Notes: a model not told the origin generated them from the sequence alone. Shown: positions 15,135 through 22,601, counted from the stretch's first letter. The stretch is 23,420 nucleotides of DNA from Gammaproteobacteria bacterium (GCA_023136715.1 JAGLQT010000140.1:1-23420), one strand, 5' to 3'. Program-made: numbers and translations.

Positions 15135-16810
15135 CTATTAATTTGCTGTTCCAGCTTAAAACAAACACGCCCATTATCATTTTCATACAATTCCAGTTCA
15201 ATATCATGACGCATGGCTTGCTGTCTGCATTGATACAAACCAATACCAAAGCCATCCTCTGAATCGAGTGGGGTGGTAAACATTATTGCTGCTAATGGTT
15301 CTGGTATGGCTTTACCCGTATCAAGAACGGTGAGTCTTACGTGATTGTTACGGCATTCCAGGCGCACAATAATTTCTATATTGGCTTCAAGCATTCGTTT
15401 ATTGCGCGCATTTTCAAGTAAGTTTTCAATAATGCTGTCGTAAATATCGACAGCTATATCAACGTTAGTTTCAATGTTTTCGACAAATTCAATATTGCGT
15501 CGGTTGTAACGTACTTTTAGCTGGTTCCACCAGTGTGAAATGGCGGCTATTTTAGATTGTTCATTCTGTGGTGCAGAAAGCTTATCGAGAGTTGTTTTTA
15601 ATCGTTGAGTTAAAAGTGGTAGTTGCTGCTGCAAAATGATTTGTACATCTTCGAGTCGGGTGTCTTTATCGAGCGCAATCAGTGTCATGGTTTGTGTTGA
15701 TTGCAGAATATTTTTGACGTCGTGAGTTAGTTTGGCACCGGTTTCATAAATGGCATGAAGGTGAGCCTGTTTGATCAATTGTTGCTCCTGTAGTTTGGCT
15801 TTGTAATAAAAATTTAAAACGCCTAGTAGTAGTTTTGTGTGAAGTAATAAAGCTGGGCCAATGGGGCTGTAGGCGTAGAGTGTTATATTTAATTTGTCGT
15901 CAGTATAAGTGGTGAAGTGCGGGCTCTTCCTGCCAGTAGATTGCTCCTGATTATTTTCCTGCCAGTATATGCCACATATCCAGGGTCGCGTAATCAGGTG
16001 TTGAATACTGGTTTGTAGAAAATGCTCAGGCTTGATGGTGGTATTGGCTTCGATAGCCGCCAGTCTTGAAAGCCATTCTTCAAATGGTCCGCCAATATTG
16101 AGTAGATATTTTTCCCATAGTTGTGCAAAACCTGAGAAGCCGGCCCGTGGTGACCATAGTACAGCGCTCGCAAGAAGAAAGAGTGCGGCAATTAAAATCG
16201 TAATCACCAGCGATTGTAAATAGGGCGTTGTTGATGAGAAGGTAGTGAGCACACTACCCATGCATAAAAACAAGGTTAGAATAACAACTGAGAAACCACG
16301 AATAAAATCAATATGTGAGGCTTGTATTTTTCTCGACGGAATAAAAACAAGTAATAACGGTAGTCCAAGAAGAGTAAGCTCGGTGATTGTTTTTAAAGGT
16401 TTTGAAAGTGCGGGTAAGCCAAACAGACTGGGGTTGATGATAAGTACCAGCTCAAGAAATAAAATAATAACGGCCAGGCCATAGGCGGCTCGACCAATGC
16501 CACGGGCAAAGATGCGGCCAGTGAGTAAGCTGAGTAATAACAGCATCCAGAAAACGCTCAGCCACAGGTTGAACCATACGATAAAGCTAAAAATAAAACC
16601 GGCGAGAATTGCAAGATTAAGCCAGTTAAAACTATGCTCCTGCTTCAAGATGGGTTGCCATAAGAGGAATAGCCCAAAATGAGTGATTAAGAAGCTGTAT
16701 GAAAGATTGTTTTCTGGCCCAATAAAAATGGCCATCAATAAACTGAATAGCATCAAGCCCAGTAATTGATGTTCAAAATTAGAAAGACGTTTAGCGGATA
16801 GCAAAGGCAT
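15131..16810 (-). CDS. Polytopic sensor histidine kinase, PrsK-like
   Basis: The 559-residue protein has about eight predicted transmembrane helices (residues 12-219), a cytoplasmic region resembling a degenerate GAF domain (about 255-340, ending L-N-F-Y-Y-K-A-K-L), then the kinase core. The H-box is K-L-T-H363-D-V-K-N, the N-box E-N-L-L-E-N-A-R-N-K-R (462-472) and the G2 box D-G-F-G-I-G-L (519-525). In the G1 box, D497-T-G-K-A-I, the second glycine of D-x-G-x-G is alanine. The H-D-x-K-N form and the membrane/GAF/kinase layout resemble PrsK of exosortase loci. No receiver lies beside it, so the regulator at 902 is the natural partner across the cluster (inference). Its stop overlaps the pilin stop by 4 bp. 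It is divergent from the ABC permease gene. Confidence 0.82.
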   Translation of the reverse strand: MPLLSAKRLSNFEHQLLGLMLFSLLMAIFIGPENNLSYSFLITHFGLFLLWQPILKQEHSFNWLNLAILAGFIFSFIVWFNLWLSVFWMLLLLSLLTGRIFARGIGRAAYGLAVIILFLELVLIINPSLFGLPALSKPLKTITELTLLGLPLLLVFIPSRKIQASHIDFIRGFSVVILTLFLCMGSVLTTFSSTTPYLQSLVITILIAALFLLASAVLWSPRAGFSGFAQLWEKYLLNIGGPFEEWLSRLAAIEANTTIKPEHFLQTSIQHLITRPWICGIYWQENNQEQSTGRKSPHFTTYTDDKLNITLYAYSPIGPALLLHTKLLLGVLNFYYKAKLQEQQLIKQAHLHAIYETGAKLTHDVKNILQSTQTMTLIALDKDTRLEDVQIILQQQLPLLTQRLKTTLDKLSAPQNEQSKIAAISHWWNQLKVRYNRRNIEFVENIETNVDIAVDIYDSIIENLLENARNKRMLEANIEIIVRLECRNNHVRLTVLDTGKAIPEPLAAIMFTTPLDSEDGFGIGLYQCRQQAMRHDIELELYENDNGRVCFKLEQQINS

Positions 16811-16843
16811 CGTGATTTGCCTACAATTGCGCTAAGGAAAATT

Positions 16844-16855
16844 TATTGATCAATA
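16844..16855. promoter_or_regulatory. 12-bp palindrome in the divergent kinase/ABC promoter gap
   Basis: TATTGATCAATA is a perfect palindrome in the 64-bp gap (16811-16874) between the kinase start and the ABC permease start. The gap must contain the promoters of both. I see no convincing -35/-10 pair, and the palindrome may be a dimeric operator or chance in AT-rich DNA. Confidence 0.3.
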
Positions 16856-16874
16856 TCATAGGGTGGTGGGTTCC

Positions 16875-17645
16875 ATGTTTTCTCAAGTGCTGACAATATC
16901 GAAATTTACCATAATCGAGTCGATGCGTAATCGATTGTTATGGTTATCGCTTGTAATGATGCTGATTGGCTTTGTTCTTGTCGAGTTTGTCGGTGATCTG
17001 GCTATCACTGAACATAGATCGACACAATTAGCCATGTTGGCGGTTTTTCTCAGATTAAGCGCTGTCCTGATAATCGCCTTATTTGTAGTTTCCAGTAGTT
17101 TACGTGAGCTGCAGGATAAAACGCTGGAAATGATGCTGGCAATGTCGATCAAGCGTAGTAGTTACTATATCGGTAAGTTGTTAGGTTATATCCAGCTCGC
17201 TATTATCGTTGGCATAGCTTTTGGTCTGTTATTGATGATGTATGCGCCATTTGTGCAAGTGCTGATCTGGTCGCTATCATTAATACTTGAATTGGTGTTG
17301 GTGGTGGCATTGGCCCTGGTGATGTTATTTACCTTCAAACAAGCTCCTGCCGCATTAACCGGTGTGTTTATTGTGTATTTGGCATCACGCGTGATGGCAT
17401 CCCTGTACCTGATATCACAGCATCCCATTATTGCCAGCGATAGTATTGGGCAAAAATTTATAGATAGTTTTGTCGCGATGATGACGTGGCTGTTGCCTGA
17501 TTTAAGCCGTTTCACCCAGACCGAGTGGTTAGTTTATGGTTCGGTTGACTGGTCTCAGCTATTACCCATACTGGCTCAAACCGTTATTTATCTTTGTCTT
17601 TTGTCGGCGATTTCGCTGTTTGACTTTTACCGGAAAAACTTTTGA
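16875..17645 (+). CDS. ABC-2 type transporter permease
   Basis: This hydrophobic protein of 256 residues from ATG 16875 has about six membrane helices, preceded by the cytoplasmic start M-F-S-Q-V-L-T-I-S-K-F-T-I-I-E-S-M-R-N-R typical of ABC-2/NosY-like permeases. A conserved cytoplasmic coupling segment R-E-L-Q-D-K-T-L-E-M-M-L-A is present near residue 80. GTG codons at 16863 and 16866 are alternative starts; GGTGGG directly upstream favours ATG 16875. The ATPase that would pair with it is at 19346, beyond the pilin gene. Substrate is unknown. A Myxococcus ABC transporter (PilG/H/I) is needed for type IV pili, so a pilus link is possible but unproven here. Confidence 0.85.
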   Translation: MFSQVLTISKFTIIESMRNRLLWLSLVMMLIGFVLVEFVGDLAITEHRSTQLAMLAVFLRLSAVLIIALFVVSSSLRELQDKTLEMMLAMSIKRSSYYIGKLLGYIQLAIIVGIAFGLLLMMYAPFVQVLIWSLSLILELVLVVALALVMLFTFKQAPAALTGVFIVYLASRVMASLYLISQHPIIASDSIGQKFIDSFVAMMTWLLPDLSRFTQTEWLVYGSVDWSQLLPILAQTVIYLCLLSAISLFDFYRKNF

Positions 17646-18370
17646 TGTTTGCTGCCTTCCTCAATAAAGACAGGCCGCTTCGGGATGTGCCGGTATCTGC
17701 CGGTGTTTTTTTGGTGATAGCCCTGGCATCTCAGCTATATTGGCATAGCCAGCAGGAACAGGAGATGGTCCGTGCCGAAGACCTGACAGTGCCAATGTCG
17801 GTCAATGCTTATAAAGCGATGTCACTGGATGAACCCATTGCTACGTCCAAGCTGCTGAACTTATGGTTGCAGGCCTATGATAATCAGCCCGGACTGAGTC
17901 TTTCCTTTCATCAACTGGATTATGTACGGATCACGCAATGGCTGGATACCATCATGACGCTTGACCCCAGGGGGCATTATCCCATGTTGGTCGCGGCAAG
18001 AGTCTATGGCAGCATTACCGACCCGGCACGGCAGCGCATCATGCTGGATTATATCTACAGAAAGTTCAATGAAGACCCGAACAGGCACTGGCGTTGGTTG
18101 GCGCATGCTTCAACCGTGGCCAAGCATAGTTTGAAAGATATGCCCCTGGCGTTGAAATATGCGAGTGCATTGGCTGAAAAGGCCACGGCTAAGCATGTGC
18201 CTTACTGGGCGCGAGATATGCATTTTATTTTGCTGGAAGACATGGGTGAAATTGAAACGGCTAAAATCCTGATTGGTGGATTGATCGAAAGCGGTGAAAT
18301 TAGCGATCCGTATGAATTGAATTTTTTGACAGAGAAAATAAAAGAATTAGAGGATATTTCGACAAAGTAG
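17645..18370 (+). CDS. Membrane-anchored helical-repeat protein of unknown function
   Basis: I do not recognise a named family. The ATG shares its A with the permease stop (TGATG), so the two are translationally coupled. The 241-residue product has one membrane helix near the N-terminus (about 15-34, V-S-A-G-V-F-L-V-I-A-L-A-S-Q-L-Y-W) and a soluble domain, probably periplasmic. That domain is made of amphipathic helices resembling TPR repeats (about 90-235: M-L-V-A-A-R-V-Y ... L-A-L-K-Y-A-S-A-L-A-E-K-A ... I-L-L-E-D-M-G-E-I-E-T-A-K). It may be a scaffold or accessory subunit of the ABC transporter, or a link to the pilus (inference). GC content looks a little higher than in the flanking genes. 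Confidence 0.75.
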   Translation: MFAAFLNKDRPLRDVPVSAGVFLVIALASQLYWHSQQEQEMVRAEDLTVPMSVNAYKAMSLDEPIATSKLLNLWLQAYDNQPGLSLSFHQLDYVRITQWLDTIMTLDPRGHYPMLVAARVYGSITDPARQRIMLDYIYRKFNEDPNRHWRWLAHASTVAKHSLKDMPLALKYASALAEKATAKHVPYWARDMHFILLEDMGEIETAKILIGGLIESGEISDPYELNFLTEKIKELEDISTK

Positions 18371-18415
18371 CTGCAAAGTGTTGATAGTTCGACAGAAAAT
18401 GCTGGTTTTGAGCAT
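18358..18415 (+). promoter_or_regulatory. Candidate enhancer sites for the sigma-54 pilin promoter
   Basis: TTCGACA occurs at 18358-18364 and 18388-18394, exactly 30 bp apart, about three helical turns. The second copy is half of an imperfect palindrome TGTTGA-TAGT-TCGACA (18379-18394). A further small inverted repeat ATGCT-N7-AGCAT lies at 18399-18415. All are 40-100 bp upstream of the -24 element, where an activator such as the PrsR-like regulator would bind. The binding protein is inferred. Confidence 0.4.
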
Positions 18416-18456
18416 GAGTTATTGAAAATAACGTATCGTAGCGTTATATTGCGATA

Positions 18457-18472
18457 TGGCATGTTAATTGCT
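18457..18472 (+). promoter_or_regulatory. Sigma-54 (-24/-12) promoter of the pilin gene
   Basis: TGGCATGTTAATTGCT matches the RpoN consensus TGGCAY-R-N4-TTGCW at every defined position, with the required 10 bp between GG (18458-18459) and GC (18470-18471). The predicted start is near 18483, giving a leader of about 40 nt before the ATG at 18523. An inverted repeat ATAACG-N8-CGTTAT (18428-18447) lies immediately upstream. This makes the pilin dependent on a sigma-54 activator, and two are encoded in this window. Confidence 0.85.
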
Positions 18473-18522
18473 ATCTAATTAGGTAAGATGAGCAAAATAA
18501 TAAAAATTAGTGAGAAATAACC

Positions 18523-19260
18523 ATGAGTATGCACGAACAGATGAGAAAACAGTTAAATGGTCAGCAGGGTTTTACCCTGATTGAAATTGCAATTGTACTA
18601 GTGATTATTGGTCTGCTATTGGGTGGCGTGCTGAAAGGGCAGGAATTGATCAATACCGCACGTGTACGTTCGCTGAACAATAGCGTGGATGGCATCACCG
18701 CCGCATGGTTCAGTTTTCAGGATCGCTATCGTTCTTACCCCGGTGATTATATTACTGCAAGGGCGGCGATTAATTTGCCACGTGTGACTGCTGGTGGTAA
18801 TGGTGATGGGCGAGTAGCGGCCGGTGCAGAAAGCGGCCTTGTCTGGGTGCATTTGCAGGCAGCGGGTTATATCACCGGCACATACACTGATAATACGGCA
18901 ACCATTGCCGCTACTGAGATATATACTTGTACTACAGTGTTGTGTCCAGATAATGGATTCGGTACGGGCATGGTCATAATGAACGGTATAGCTCAGTTTG
19001 GTCGATCACTTGCTGCTCCCATTACTCCTGCGGCACATGAATTAATTACCGGGCAGGGTATTCCCGTTGATGTTCTCGCCGAGCTGGATCGAAAAGTGGA
19101 TGATGGAGTAGCCGGTACTGGTTTAATGCAAGTAGGTTTGGGTGGTACTACCTGGACAACCGCAATGGCTGCTGCTTGTGTTAGTGCTGTTGCTGGTGTT
19201 AATGAATACCAGTTGCAAACACCCAGTGATAACTGTGCGGCAGTATTCAGAAACTTCTAA
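18523..19260 (+). CDS. Type IV prepilin (probable principal or co-regulated pilin)
   Basis: This 245-residue prepilin has a 16-residue basic leader ending Q-Q-G16, followed by F-T-L-I-E-I-A-I-V-L-V-I-I-G-L-L-L-G-G, with Phe +1 and Glu +5 intact for PilD processing. After the N-terminal helix comes W-F-S-F-Q-D-R-Y-R-S-Y-P-G-D-Y, seen in many T2S/T4P-type pilins, then a Gly/Ala/Thr-rich beta domain. Four cysteines (C-T-T-V-L-C, and C...C near the end) can form two disulfides, the last closing a C-terminal D-region-like loop. GAGA at 18512-18515 is the likely ribosome binding site. The gene forms a monocistronic unit with its own sigma-54 promoter and terminator, as expected for a highly expressed pilin. 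The assembly machine is encoded 4-10 kb upstream. Confidence 0.92.
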   Translation: MSMHEQMRKQLNGQQGFTLIEIAIVLVIIGLLLGGVLKGQELINTARVRSLNNSVDGITAAWFSFQDRYRSYPGDYITARAAINLPRVTAGGNGDGRVAAGAESGLVWVHLQAAGYITGTYTDNTATIAATEIYTCTTVLCPDNGFGTGMVIMNGIAQFGRSLAAPITPAAHELITGQGIPVDVLAELDRKVDDGVAGTGLMQVGLGGTTWTTAMAAACVSAVAGVNEYQLQTPSDNCAAVFRNF

Positions 19261-19283
19261 TTGCCACACAACAATATGATATA

Positions 19284-19313
19284 AAAAGAGCCTTGTTAAT
19301 GGGCTCTTTTTTT
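19284..19313 (+). terminator. Intrinsic terminator after the pilin gene
   Basis: AAAAGAGCC (19284-19292) pairs with GGCTCTTTT (19302-19310) around a 9-nt loop, followed by a T run to 19313. It lies 24 bp after the pilin stop. It isolates the pilin transcript from the ABC ATPase gene at 19346. Confidence 0.9.
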
Positions 19314-19345
19314 GCCTGCATTTAACAAAGAAGCAAAATTGATTT

Positions 19346-20062
19346 ATGAATGTGATTGAATGTAAAAATCTGATCAAGTCTTACGGTTCTAATAACGTAT
19401 TGAGAGATATTAATCTTTCAGTGGCTCAGGGTGAATTTTTTGGCCTGGTCGGCATGAACGGTAGCGGCAAGTCCACTATGATGAAAGCCATGCTCGATCT
19501 TGTTGGCATTGATGGTGGTGAGGTTGAGCTATTTGGTATCTCGCATCGCCAGGTTTCGTCGCGTAAAAACATCGCTTATCTACCCGATCGATTTTCACCA
19601 CCACCCCATCTCAAGGGAAAAGATTTTGTGCGCTACATGCTGGAGCTACAGGGTTGTGTGTGTGATGAAGTGACTATCAATCAAACGCTTGATGACCTGG
19701 AGTTAGATAAGGCAGCCATGCAAGCATCAGTAAGTAAACTGTCCAAAGGTATGACACAAAAGCTGGGATTGGCGGCCTGTTTATTGAGCGATAAAAAATT
19801 GCTCATGCTGGATGAGCCAATGAGTGGCCTTGATCCAAAGGCGAGGGTGTTATTTAAAAAAGCGTTGAACAACAAAAAACAGCAGGGGGCCTCGGTGTTC
19901 TTTAGTTCACACGTCCTTGCTGACGTAGATGAGCTTGCTGATCGAATTGCTGTATTGCATAACGGCAAACTTATGTATATCGGAAGCACCGATGAGTTGA
20001 AGCGGAAATATAAAACGGACGTGCTGGAAGAAGCTTATATGCAATGTATCGAGCTTGGTTAG
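19346..20062 (+). CDS. ABC transporter ATP-binding protein
   Basis: This 238-residue nucleotide-binding subunit has all core motifs: Walker A G-M-N-G-S-G-K-S-T, a Q-loop region near Y-L-P-D-R-F, the signature L-S-K-G-M-T-Q-K, Walker B L-L-M-L-D-E-P-M-S-G-L-D, and the H-loop F-S-S-H. The subfamily is that of ABC-2 export/NosF-like systems, which pair with permeases such as the one at 16875-17645. The C-terminal segment after the H-loop is short, without an extra domain. The gene is cut off from its presumed permease partner by the pilin cassette and its terminator. It therefore needs its own promoter in 19314-19345, where I see no clear one, or readthrough. AAGAAG upstream may serve as a weak ribosome binding site. 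Confidence 0.93.
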   Translation: MNVIECKNLIKSYGSNNVLRDINLSVAQGEFFGLVGMNGSGKSTMMKAMLDLVGIDGGEVELFGISHRQVSSRKNIAYLPDRFSPPPHLKGKDFVRYMLELQGCVCDEVTINQTLDDLELDKAAMQASVSKLSKGMTQKLGLAACLLSDKKLLMLDEPMSGLDPKARVLFKKALNNKKQQGASVFFSSHVLADVDELADRIAVLHNGKLMYIGSTDELKRKYKTDVLEEAYMQCIELG

Positions 20063-20072
20063 CCGTTATCTG

Positions 20073-20138
20073 AAGGAATTAAGGCGGTTTAGCGCCTCTG
20101 CGGTAAAAATATTTTCAACACTAAATATTTAATTCCTT
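20073..20138. repeat. Inverted repeat between the convergent ABC ATPase and ntrC genes
   Basis: AAGGAATTAA (20073-20082) and its exact complement TTAATTCCTT (20129-20138) flank 46 bp that include a small GGCG/CGCC hairpin (20083-20096). The right arm is the coding sequence of the last ntrC codons (K-E-L). It may act as a weak bidirectional stop signal, or be a leftover of a duplicated ntrC 3' end at the border of the inserted region. No T tract follows. Confidence 0.4.
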
Positions 20139-21515
20139 AATTTTCCTGGTTAAGGTATTCCTTCCCCAGCCTAGCAATATCGCGGCTTCCTGTTTTCTGC
20201 CACGTGTTTGTTTTAAAGCAGCTTCAATCAACAGACGTTCAACATCGGGAATGATTTCATTAGCAATTTTTTCTTTACCGGACTGCAGGGCATTTTCTGC
20301 ATAGCGAGAAATGCTTTGTTGCCAGTTATTACTATTTGATAATGGCGTTTGATTATCGGCCTGTAATTCATCGGGTAAATCAGAAAGGTGAATGGTCTTG
20401 CCAGATGTCATTACCGCTAACCAGTGACAGGTGTTTTCCAGCTGACGTACATTACCAGTCCATTCGAGTGTGGATAAATAATTTTCAACTTCGGGTAGTA
20501 GTTGTTTAGATTCGACATCCAGCTCCTTAGTGGCTCTGTGTAAAAATAAATTAAGTAATGCAGGAATGTCTTCACGACGTTCACGCAAGGCCGGCAGCTG
20601 GATGCGAATTACGTTAAGGCGGTGATAAAGGTCTTCTCTGAACAAGCCTTCTTTAACACGTTGTTCAAGATTCTGGTGTGTTGCTGCGATGATGCGAACA
20701 TCTACTTTAATCGGCGTGTGTCCACCAACACGATAAAATTCGCCGTCGGCTAAAACACGTAACAAACGAGTTTGTAATTCAGCAGGCATATCACCAATTT
20801 CGTCGAGAAATAAGGTGCCGCCATCGGCCTGTTCAAAACGGCCTTTGCGTTGAGCCTGTGCACCGGTAAATGCGCCGCGTTCATGGCCAAACAATTCTGA
20901 TTCGAGTAAGTCCCTGGGAATGGCGGCTGTATTTAAAGCAATAAATGCGCGTTCTGCCCTGGGGCTATGTTTGTGTAAAGATAGTGCGACAAGTTCTTTA
21001 CCGGTACCGGACTCCCCGGTGATTAATACATTGATGTTAGATTTAGAAAGCCGGCCAATGGCACGAAATACTTCCTGCATGGCCGGTGCTTCACCAATGA
21101 TTTCCGGTAATGATTGTGGTGCGAATATCTCGCCCGAAGTTTCGTGCCGCTTAAGGCAGGCACGTTGTGCTAATGAGATGGCTTCATCAATATCAAAAGG
21201 TTTGGGCAGGTATTCAAACGCACCACCCTGAAAAGCAGAAACAGCACTGTCAAGATCTGAATGTGCGGTCATGATGATGACGGGTAGATCCGGGTAGGTC
21301 TCAGATAATGCTTCTAGTAATTCCAGTCCATCCATGCCCGGCATGCGTACATCGGTAATAATGGCGTCGGGTTCTGAGTGTTTGAGCTGTTCAAGAATAC
21401 CGTCAGCTTTATTGAAACTGGTGACTTCCATGTCTGCCTGTTCGAGTGCTTTTTGTAATACCCAACGGATCGAGTCATCGTCGTCAATAATCCATATTTT
21501 TTGCGTGTCAGTCAT
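20121..21515 (-). CDS. ntrC: Nitrogen regulation response regulator NtrC (NR(I))
   Basis: This classical 464-residue NtrC activates sigma-54 promoters of nitrogen assimilation genes when phosphorylated by NtrB. The receiver starts I-W-I-I-D-D-D-D-S-I-R-W-V-L, the hallmark of NtrC, with phospho-acceptor D55 and T-A-H / L-P-K-P-F-D motifs. The AAA+ domain has Walker A G-E-S-G-T-G-K-E, the G-A-F-T-G-A loop and Walker B L-F-L-D-E-I-G-D. The C-terminal Fis-type helix-turn-helix contains A-A-I-L-L-G-W-G-R-N-T-L-T-R-K-I-K-E-L. The gene begins 5 bp after ntrB, in one transcript with it. It is a potential second activator for the sigma-54 pilin promoter at 18457, though no NtrC-type palindrome lies there. 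Confidence 0.97.
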   Translation of the reverse strand: MTDTQKIWIIDDDDSIRWVLQKALEQADMEVTSFNKADGILEQLKHSEPDAIITDVRMPGMDGLELLEALSETYPDLPVIIMTAHSDLDSAVSAFQGGAFEYLPKPFDIDEAISLAQRACLKRHETSGEIFAPQSLPEIIGEAPAMQEVFRAIGRLSKSNINVLITGESGTGKELVALSLHKHSPRAERAFIALNTAAIPRDLLESELFGHERGAFTGAQAQRKGRFEQADGGTLFLDEIGDMPAELQTRLLRVLADGEFYRVGGHTPIKVDVRIIAATHQNLEQRVKEGLFREDLYHRLNVIRIQLPALRERREDIPALLNLFLHRATKELDVESKQLLPEVENYLSTLEWTGNVRQLENTCHWLAVMTSGKTIHLSDLPDELQADNQTPLSNSNNWQQSISRYAENALQSGKEKIANEIIPDVERLLIEAALKQTRGRKQEAAILLGWGRNTLTRKIKELNI

Positions 21516-21520
21516 AGTCT

Positions 21521-22594
21521 TTACTCAGAGCTAGTAATTAGTGGTAACAACAAAGTGAAAACGGTGTGCCCCGGTGAGCTGGAAAACTCAATCAGGCCAT
21601 GGTGTTGATTAATCAATGTTTGCGCGATCGACAATCCCAGGCCTGTGCCTTCCGCATGACCGGTTATCATCGGTAGAAAAAGTTTTTCCCTGAGTTCATC
21701 GGGAATGCCGGGGCCATTATCAATTACATCAATTTTCGCTATAAGGGGGTAGGTGTTTTGTCCTATGGTGTAGTTTCTCAGGGGACGTGTTCTAAATGTG
21801 ATCTCACCATCGTCAGAAACTTCTTTGATGGCATTGCGCGTAATGTTCAGAATAGCCTGAATAATCATGGATTCGTCGCCATATGTGTCAGGCAGGCTGG
21901 GATCGTAATCAGCAATAAATTTGACGTGTTCAGCTTCAACCTGAACCAGGCTGCGTACGTGTTCAAGTACCTGATGAATATTGATCTGACTTTTATTGGG
22001 AATTCCTCTTGGGCCAAGCATGCGGTCAACCAGTTGTTTTAGTCGGTCGGCTTCACGAATGATGATCTGGGTAAACTCGCGATCCTGATCGGTATTGAAA
22101 CTTCTTTCCAGTAACTGAGCGGCACCACGAATGCCGCCTAAAGGATTTTTTATTTCATGAGCAAGTCCTCTCAACAGGCTGCGACTGGCTTCATTTTGAG
22201 TAAGTAAGTGTTCTTCCTGCGTCATTTTTCTGTGTCGACCACGGCTAACAAATTCGAGCAGAAGACATGAGCCGCTCTCACCATATTCGATGGGTGAGGC
22301 CATATAATCTAGTGCCAGCGTATGTCCGGTTCGTACCAGCAGGTCATCTTCATAAGCAGAAAATGGATGTTGTGTTTTTAATGAGCTTTTTATACGTGAG
22401 AAAAAATCCAGTTCATCGATGATCAAATCCTGTATCGGGCGAAATTTCGCTCGTGCAAAACTGATCTGGAACATCATTTCTGCAGATGGATTCATGTATT
22501 CAATAGACAGGTCACCATTGAGAACGAGCACGGCAGAATGCATGTTATCGAGTAGTGATTGCGTTGCTTGTTGGGTAGATTGTGTCATTGCCAT
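21521..22594 (-). CDS. ntrB: Nitrogen regulation sensor kinase/phosphatase NtrB (NR(II))
   Basis: This soluble 357-residue kinase is controlled by PII and sets NtrC phosphorylation according to nitrogen status. An N-terminal PAS domain (about 10-115; V-L-N-G-D-L-S-I-E-Y-M-N-P-S-A-E) is followed by the H-box G-L-A-H146-E-I-K-N-P-L-G-G-I-R-G-A, the N-box I-T-R-N-A, the G1 box D-N-G-P-G-I-P and the G2 box G-T-G-L-G-L-S-I-A. The start may be ATG 22594 or ATG 22588; neither has a clear Shine-Dalgarno. A sigma-54-like element lies immediately upstream (22602-22617), and its predicted start would fall between these two ATGs. The gene lies downstream of DUF4124 and glnA, a known gammaproteobacterial order. 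Confidence 0.96.
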   Translation of the reverse strand: MAMTQSTQQATQSLLDNMHSAVLVLNGDLSIEYMNPSAEMMFQISFARAKFRPIQDLIIDELDFFSRIKSSLKTQHPFSAYEDDLLVRTGHTLALDYMASPIEYGESGSCLLLEFVSRGRHRKMTQEEHLLTQNEASRSLLRGLAHEIKNPLGGIRGAAQLLERSFNTDQDREFTQIIIREADRLKQLVDRMLGPRGIPNKSQINIHQVLEHVRSLVQVEAEHVKFIADYDPSLPDTYGDESMIIQAILNITRNAIKEVSDDGEITFRTRPLRNYTIGQNTYPLIAKIDVIDNGPGIPDELREKLFLPMITGHAEGTGLGLSIAQTLINQHHGLIEFSSSPGHTVFTLLLPLITSSE

Positions 22595-22601
22595 TTAGTT
22601 T

